Below the pieces are notes generated by a model, which was not told where the DNA came from, searched no databases, and was given only the letters and a program-made list of their open reading frames with translations. The translations under genes and the position numbers were made by a program. A DNA stretch of 10,142 nucleotides from Deltaproteobacteria bacterium (GTDB taxonomy: Bacteria; Desulfobacterota; Dissulfuribacteria; Dissulfuribacterales; QOAL01), in the NCBI GenBank assembly GCA_026996955.1, contig JALWJV010000357.1, positions 1-10,142 of the forward strand, given 5' to 3'. Positions within the stretch are counted from its first letter, which is position 1. Every line of letters begins with the position of its first letter. Positions 6,882 to 10,142 of the stretch are shown here, one piece after another.

Positions 6882-7103
6882 CTATGTAACCTTCTTGTTT
6901 ATTAAATTGCTGTCCAATTCCAAGCTGTTTGCAAATATAGTAGAAAGATCAATCTTTTTTGAGGCGTCTAAAATCTCTATTCCTACAATTTTATCATCCT
7001 GAGCAGTGTCCAGATTTACACCTTCAGCGATTTCAACAACCCCTTCCGGTTCATGCTCGCTCATTTCAAGATACAATGCATCAACGCTATCATCAGTATT
7101 CAT
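6882..7103 (-). CDS. DUF2283 family protein
   Basis: A 73-residue protein matching the DUF2283 pattern: an N-terminal VDALYLEM strand, then a VVEIAEGVNLD turn and strand, then the hallmark KIVGIEILDASKKI near the middle. The function of the family is not established; members often sit next to a DUF4258 gene and have been suspected to be part of toxin-antitoxin-like pairs. The ATG at 7103 is chosen over the one at 7139 because AGGG lies about 7 bases upstream and the domain begins right after it. I find no DUF4258-like partner in the roughly 240 bases upstream. It converges on the end of the RNase gene. The DNA here is clearly more AT-rich than the RNase gene. Confidence 0.8.
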   Translation of the reverse strand: MNTDDSVDALYLEMSEHEPEGVVEIAEGVNLDTAQDDKIVGIEILDASKKIDLSTIFANSLELDSNLINKKVT

Positions 7104-7197
7104 TATTATTCCCTGTAATATGCAATCACACAAAGTCATTTCAGCAACACATCGAGACTATCCCAAAATAACATAGCTTATGACCTTTTTTGAATCG

Positions 7198-7224
7198 TGC
7201 AGGTCGCGCAATGCGCACCCTGCA
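7198..7224. repeat. Palindromic intergenic repeat, copy B
   Basis: The arms TGCAGGTCGCGCA and TGCGCACCCTGCA pair over 13 positions with two mismatches around a single A. The right arm, read on the minus strand, is TGCAGGGTGCGCA, identical to the left arm of copy C. It is therefore effectively inverted relative to copy C. The stretch 7104-7348 otherwise holds only AT-rich sequence with no credible gene. Confidence 0.75.
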
Positions 7225-7290
7225 TCAATATTTATGTGATTTATGTGCAAACAAGATATAAAAATTACAGAGTTTATTCCCTTTAACACC

Positions 7291-7318
7291 TTGATTTCTC
7301 AAAAACTTACCTTACAAT
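7291..7318 (+). promoter_or_regulatory. Candidate sigma70-type promoter for vapBC
   Basis: TTGATT at 7291-7296 and TACAAT at 7313-7318 are separated by 16 bases, giving a start about 24 bases before the vapB ATG. TACAAT matches five of six consensus -10 bases. The setting is AT-rich, so chance matches are possible. Confidence 0.4.
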
Positions 7319-7350
7319 TAAAATATTATGCCATGTACGGAGTAAAATAT
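7319..7350 (+). promoter_or_regulatory. Direct repeats at the vapB start, possible autoregulatory operator
   Basis: TAAAATAT occurs at 7319-7326 and again at 7343-7350, 24 bases apart, spanning the expected transcription start and the vapB start codon. VapB/VapBC complexes usually repress their own promoter through paired sites here, so this could be the operator. VapB operators are more often inverted repeats. Confidence 0.25.
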
Positions 7351-7588
7351 GCTATCAACAATAACTACCAAAGGACAAGTTACCATACCCAAGCCTCTTA
7401 GAGATAAATTCAATTTGAATCCACATGACAAGGTCGATTTCAAAACCGACGGTAAACAAATCATCCTCCAGCCCATAAAAACTCTTCGGGATTTACGGGG
7501 TTCTGTTTCGGGAAACGGCAATCCTGAATCAGAACGGCTTGCAGCCAAAAAGGCAGTTGGACAAAGGGTTGTGGACGAAATGGAATGA
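7349..7588 (+). CDS. vapB: VapB-type antitoxin, AbrB/MazE-like DNA-binding domain
   Basis: A 79-residue antitoxin. It would neutralise the PIN-domain toxin encoded next and repress the shared promoter. The N-terminal 45 residues form a SpoVT/AbrB swapped-hairpin domain: the motif TITTKGQVTIPKPLRDKFNL is typical, followed by DKVDFKTDGKQIILQP. The rest (about 46-79) is charged and probably the flexible toxin-binding tail. The ATG at 7349 has GGAG about 5-8 bases upstream. The final codons overlap the vapC start in ATGA, the standard coupling of such pairs. Base composition is more AT-rich than in the metabolic genes, consistent with mobile accessory origin. Confidence 0.92.
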   Translation: MLSTITTKGQVTIPKPLRDKFNLNPHDKVDFKTDGKQIILQPIKTLRDLRGSVSGNGNPESERLAAKKAVGQRVVDEME

Positions 7589-7995
7589 AAAAGGTCTTCA
7601 TTGACACCAACATCTTTATTCGCTATCTGACAAACGACGATCCAGCCAAGGCTGATCGAGTAGAACTTCTTCTGGACAGGGCAGAAAAAGGCGAAATAGT
7701 CCTCATCACAACAGAACTTGTAATAGCTGAAATTGTCTGGGTACTGGAATCCTTTTATGGCTTAAAAAACACTACTATTGGACCTATGATCCACGCCATT
7801 TTGGCTACTCCAGGTTTAAAAGTCATAAACGGATCGCTTGTGGAAAAAGCAATTGATTATTATGTCACCCATAACATAGATTTTATTGACGGATATATTT
7901 CGGCTTTAATGGACCAGGAAAAAATTGACGTGATATACTCCTACGACAAAAAACATCTCTCACGTATCCATTCAATTCAACGCAAAGAACCTTAA
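7585..7995 (+). CDS. vapC: VapC-type PIN-domain toxin (ribonuclease)
   Basis: A 136-residue PIN-domain protein, probably an Mg/Mn-dependent endoribonuclease that inhibits translation when free of its antitoxin. Family members cut initiator tRNA, other tRNAs or rRNA; the target here is unknown. Acidic residues expected in the active site are seen: Asp7 in VFIDTNIFIRY, Glu49 in ELVIAEIVWVLE, Asp99 and Asp102 in NIDFIDGYISAL, and Asp121 in YSYDKKHLSRI. The domain is full length, so the toxin looks intact. It starts inside the last codon of vapB with a 4-base overlap. It converges on the permease operon, with 43 bases between stops containing palindromic repeat copy C. Confidence 0.93.
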   Translation: MKKVFIDTNIFIRYLTNDDPAKADRVELLLDRAEKGEIVLITTELVIAEIVWVLESFYGLKNTTIGPMIHAILATPGLKVINGSLVEKAIDYYVTHNIDFIDGYISALMDQEKIDVIYSYDKKHLSRIHSIQRKEP

Positions 7996-8015
7996 ACCAG
8001 AGAAAACATTCTTCT

Positions 8016-8040
8016 TGCAGGGTGCGCACTGCGCCCCCCT
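8016..8040. repeat. Palindromic intergenic repeat, copy C
   Basis: TGCAGGGTGCGCA, a C, then TGCGCCCCCCT. The inner arms GGGTGCGCA and TGCGCCCCC pair over nine positions with one mismatch. The left arm is identical to the minus-strand reading of copy B. It lies between the convergent ends of vapC and the dppC-like gene and touches the latter's stop codon (8039-8041), so it could act as a shared 3'-end or termination hairpin. The outer right arm (expected CTGCA) has diverged. Confidence 0.7.
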
Positions 8041-8890
8041 ACCCCCTCTCCCGACTCCGGGGATCAAGGGCATCCCTGAGCCCCTCACCAAGCAGGTTGT
8101 ACCCCAGCACTGTTACCAGGATTGCAAGGCCCGGATAGACAGAAAGCCACCATGCAATCTCAAGGTTATTCTTGCCTGCAGTAAGCATATTCCCCCAGCT
8201 TGGTGTAGGGGGCTGCACGCCAATTCCAAGAAAACTCAGAGCGCTTTCCGTCAGGATCGCACCGCCCACCCCAAGGGTTGCAGAGACCAGCACAGGTGCA
8301 ATGGCATTGGGCAGTATATGGGAGAAAGCGATTCGGAGGTCTGAGGCACCTGAAATCCTTGCAGCCAGAACAAAATCCCGCTTTCTGAGGCTCAAAAACT
8401 CAGCCCTGACAAGCCTCGCCACTCCCATCCATCCTGTAAGGCCTATAACCGCCATGATATTCCAAATGGATGGCTCAAGAAACGCAATAACCGCCATTAT
8501 CAAAAATATCGTTGGGAAACAGAGCATTATATCCACCAGGCGCATTATTACCCAGTCAACCTTTCCGCCGTAATATCCTGCAATTCCTCCAAGAAATGCA
8601 CCGATAAATGTGGCAATACCAACAGCCACAAAGCCCACCAGGAGCGAAATGCGGGAACCATAAATGAGCCTTGAGAGACAGTCTCTTCCCAGGGTGTCAG
8701 TACCCAGCCAGTGATGTGCAGACGGTGGCTCAAGGATATGCCAGGTATCTATGGCCTGGGGATCATAGGGCGAGATCCAGGGCGCAAGCAGGGCTATGAT
8801 GCATAGGGTTCCCACCAGCGTAATGCCTGAGATGGCAAGGGGATTTGCCAGGAATACCCTTAAAAGGCCATGTCTTGCCTGCCTACTCAT
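8039..8890 (-). CDS. ABC transporter permease, DppC/OppC type
   Basis: The second inner-membrane permease subunit of a peptide/nickel-class importer. The 283 residues carry a cytoplasmic N-terminus (FLANPLAISG), a first membrane helix (about 22-40) and the family's periplasmic signature HWLGTDTLGRDCLSRLIYGSR (61-81). Five more helices and a C-terminal LGEGLRDALDPR follow. The cytoplasmic EAA loop that docks the ATPase reads ARISGASDLRIAFSHILPNA (about 178-197). The ATG at 8890 is preferred to the adjacent GTG at 8893; GGGG lies about 9 bases upstream. It overlaps the end of the DppB-like gene by 8 bases, showing translational coupling. No ATPase gene follows: the next gene is the convergent vapC. 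The substrate (dipeptide, oligopeptide, nickel or other) cannot be decided. Confidence 0.93.
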   Translation of the reverse strand: MSRQARHGLLRVFLANPLAISGITLVGTLCIIALLAPWISPYDPQAIDTWHILEPPSAHHWLGTDTLGRDCLSRLIYGSRISLLVGFVAVGIATFIGAFLGGIAGYYGGKVDWVIMRLVDIMLCFPTIFLIMAVIAFLEPSIWNIMAVIGLTGWMGVARLVRAEFLSLRKRDFVLAARISGASDLRIAFSHILPNAIAPVLVSATLGVGGAILTESALSFLGIGVQPPTPSWGNMLTAGKNNLEIAWWLSVYPGLAILVTVLGYNLLGEGLRDALDPRSRERG

Positions 8891-9881
8891 CACTCTGCAC
8901 CCCGGTTCTTATGCGCGGGTCAGCAAGGGCATATCCAATATCCGCAAGGAGATTCCCAACCAACGTTAGCACGGCAACTATCACCAGATTTCCCATGAGA
9001 ACAGGGTAATCCCTTGCCATGACACTGGTCCACATAAGCTGTCCCACCCCTGGAATTGCAAATATGGACTCAAAGATAACACTTCCTCCTATCATGCCGG
9101 GAAGAGAGAGGCCAAGTATGGTAATAAGGGGTAAAAGTGCATTTCGAAGCGCATGACGATAAATAACATCGTGCTCAGGAACGCCCTTGGCCCTGGCGGT
9201 GATAATGTAGTCCTGCCTCATGACCTCAAGCATTGATGAACGGGTATATCTTGAAAGCCCTGCCAGCCCCCCGATGGCAGAAACAAATACTGGAAGTATC
9301 AGATGCCTGGCCCAATCCAGCGCCTTCTGCCACCAGCTCATCTGGTCATATCCCATGAGACTGTGAATCCCCGAAATCGGCAGCCATCCCAGGTCCACTC
9401 CAAAGTAGAGCATCAGTAGCAGCGCCACCCAGAATGCAGGGGCAGCGTAAGCAACAAAGACCAGCACCGTGGTTATCTGATCAAACAGGGAGTTATGCCG
9501 TACCGCGGCCTTCACTCCCAGGGGCACGGCCACAACAATAACCAGCACCAGTGAAAGGACATTTATAAGCAGGGTAATTGGGAGACGCTCTTTAATCTTG
9601 TCCCAGACCGGACGCCTGTCCGGAGCAAAGGATTTTCCAAGGTCAAGCACAGCCAGTCCCTTGAGCCATTTCAGGTACTGGACATACAGGGGTTTATCCA
9701 GACCATACTGCGCCCTTAGCCTCTGGCGCATCTCAGGTGTCATCTTGGGATTGAAATCCGCCTGTATGCTCATGGGCTCGCCGGGGGCCAGGTGCATCAC
9801 AAAAAAAGAAATTAGCGTGATGCCTATAAAGGTGGGAATTAGCCCCCAGAGCCGCTTGACGAAATATAAAAAGAGATTCAT
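8883..9881 (-). CDS. ABC transporter permease, DppB/OppB type
   Basis: The first permease subunit of the same importer, pairing with the DppC-like protein to form the channel. Its 332 residues are typical. The N-terminal helix YFVKRLWGLIPTFIGITLIS leads to FFVMHLAPGEPM, the class signature near residues 26-37. Then come helices at about 104-125, 137-160, 195-210 and 245-270, and a last one at 296-318. The EAA loop is TARAKGVPEHDVIYRHALRNA (about 228-248), followed by GGSVIFESIFAIPGVGQL. The ATG at 9881 has no strong ribosome binding site, but the protein start matches the family. A HigA-like antitoxin gene ends 59 bases upstream on the same strand, where a substrate-binding protein gene is often found. 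Confidence 0.94.
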   Translation of the reverse strand: MNLFLYFVKRLWGLIPTFIGITLISFFVMHLAPGEPMSIQADFNPKMTPEMRQRLRAQYGLDKPLYVQYLKWLKGLAVLDLGKSFAPDRRPVWDKIKERLPITLLINVLSLVLVIVVAVPLGVKAAVRHNSLFDQITTVLVFVAYAAPAFWVALLLMLYFGVDLGWLPISGIHSLMGYDQMSWWQKALDWARHLILPVFVSAIGGLAGLSRYTRSSMLEVMRQDYIITARAKGVPEHDVIYRHALRNALLPLITILGLSLPGMIGGSVIFESIFAIPGVGQLMWTSVMARDYPVLMGNLVIVAVLTLVGNLLADIGYALADPRIRTGVQSDE

Positions 9882-9940
9882 ACGGCGAATACAGTTCGAC
9901 TACACAAGAAAATTTCTGCAAGAAAATTGCTGATCATGAT

Positions 9941-10142
9941 TTAAGCCTGACTTGCCATAGACTCTGACCAGGGAGTTATATCTTTTAAAAGGTGTCCCAT
10001 GGTACGCTCAGCCACTTCTGTCTCATAGGCTGCCTGTGCCCTTAGCCAATATCCATTGGAAAGGCCAAAAAAACGACACAGTCTCAGGTCAATATCAGCA
10101 GAAACCGGACGCTTGCCAGCGATTATTTTACTTATTTCATCA
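9941..10142 (-). CDS. higA: HigA-type antitoxin, N-terminus cut by the window end
   Basis: The C-terminal 66 residues of an XRE-family antitoxin of the HigA/VapI group, running off the right edge; the stop is TTA-complement at 9941-9943. Visible is the end of the helix-turn-helix (EISKIIAGKRPVSADIDLRL), followed by FFGLSNGYWLRAQAAYETEVA. This closely matches the HigA pattern in which an alanine- or threonine-containing helix leads to 'FG-S-x-x-F/YW-L-x-LQ-x-x-YDL'. Members bind and neutralise HigB-type mRNA interferases and repress their operon, in which higB usually precedes higA, so a higB gene would be expected just beyond the window. A 20-residue tail (HLLKDITPWSESMASQA) follows the domain. 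Gene symbol is by family resemblance. Confidence 0.8.
   Translation of the reverse strand, partial: DEISKIIAGKRPVSADIDLRLCRFFGLSNGYWLRAQAAYETEVAERTMGHLLKDITPWSESMASQA

Noticed and set aside
6959..7171. Plus-strand open frame of 70 codons opposite the DUF2283 gene
   Set aside because: The minus strand has the clear DUF2283 signature; this frame is its shadow.
517..8040. CRISPR array
   Set aside because: The three palindromic repeats are kilobases apart and irregularly placed, with no regular spacers and no cas genes.
8015..8573. Plus-strand frames opposite the DppC-like gene
   Set aside because: The minus strand encodes a full-length permease; the plus frames are Pro/Arg/Thr-rich shadows.

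Overview
The window looks like bacterial chromosomal DNA of moderate GC. Core metabolic genes are broken up by short accessory patches. Gene content (an ilvD-DsrE pair, hisB, a CsgG/TolB-like lipoprotein, an RNase II-family enzyme, peptide-type ABC permeases, several toxin-antitoxin-type genes) would fit a deltaproteobacterial (Desulfobacterota-like) anaerobe. That is an inference from content and style only, because no rRNA or other marker is present.

Layout, left to right. (1) 1-469: the 3' part of a small class I SAM-dependent methyltransferase, possibly cut by the window edge. (2) 470-614: an ilvD leader carrying the first copy (A) of a short palindromic repeat. (3) 615-2669: ilvD (dihydroxy-acid dehydratase) and a DsrE-family protein, probably co-transcribed. 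(4) 2708-3444: an unrecognised minus-strand gene facing the DsrE gene, then about 300 bases with protein-like fragments in two frames and a strong hairpin, which reads as a decayed locus. (5) 3445-6791: hisB, an outer-membrane-type lipoprotein and an RNB-domain ribonuclease, tightly packed on the plus strand. (6) 6792-8040: a more AT-rich accessory patch holding a minus-strand DUF2283 gene, palindromic repeat copy B, a vapBC-type toxin-antitoxin pair and repeat copy C. (7) 8039-9881: two overlapping minus-strand permease genes of the DppB/DppC (OppB/OppC) class. (8) 9941-10142: the C-terminal part of a HigA-type antitoxin on the minus strand, cut by the window end.

The metabolic genes serve branched-chain amino acid (ilvD) and histidine (hisB) synthesis. 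The permease pair would form the membrane channel of a peptide, nickel or similar importer. Its ATPases and binding protein are not in the window.

The most notable feature is a small palindromic repeat seen three times, only between or at the ends of genes. Two of the copies bracket the vapBC pair. I see no clear evidence of a wholly new multigene system. The best leads are the repeat family with its bracketed toxin-antitoxin cassette, and the decayed locus around 3.1-3.4 kb.
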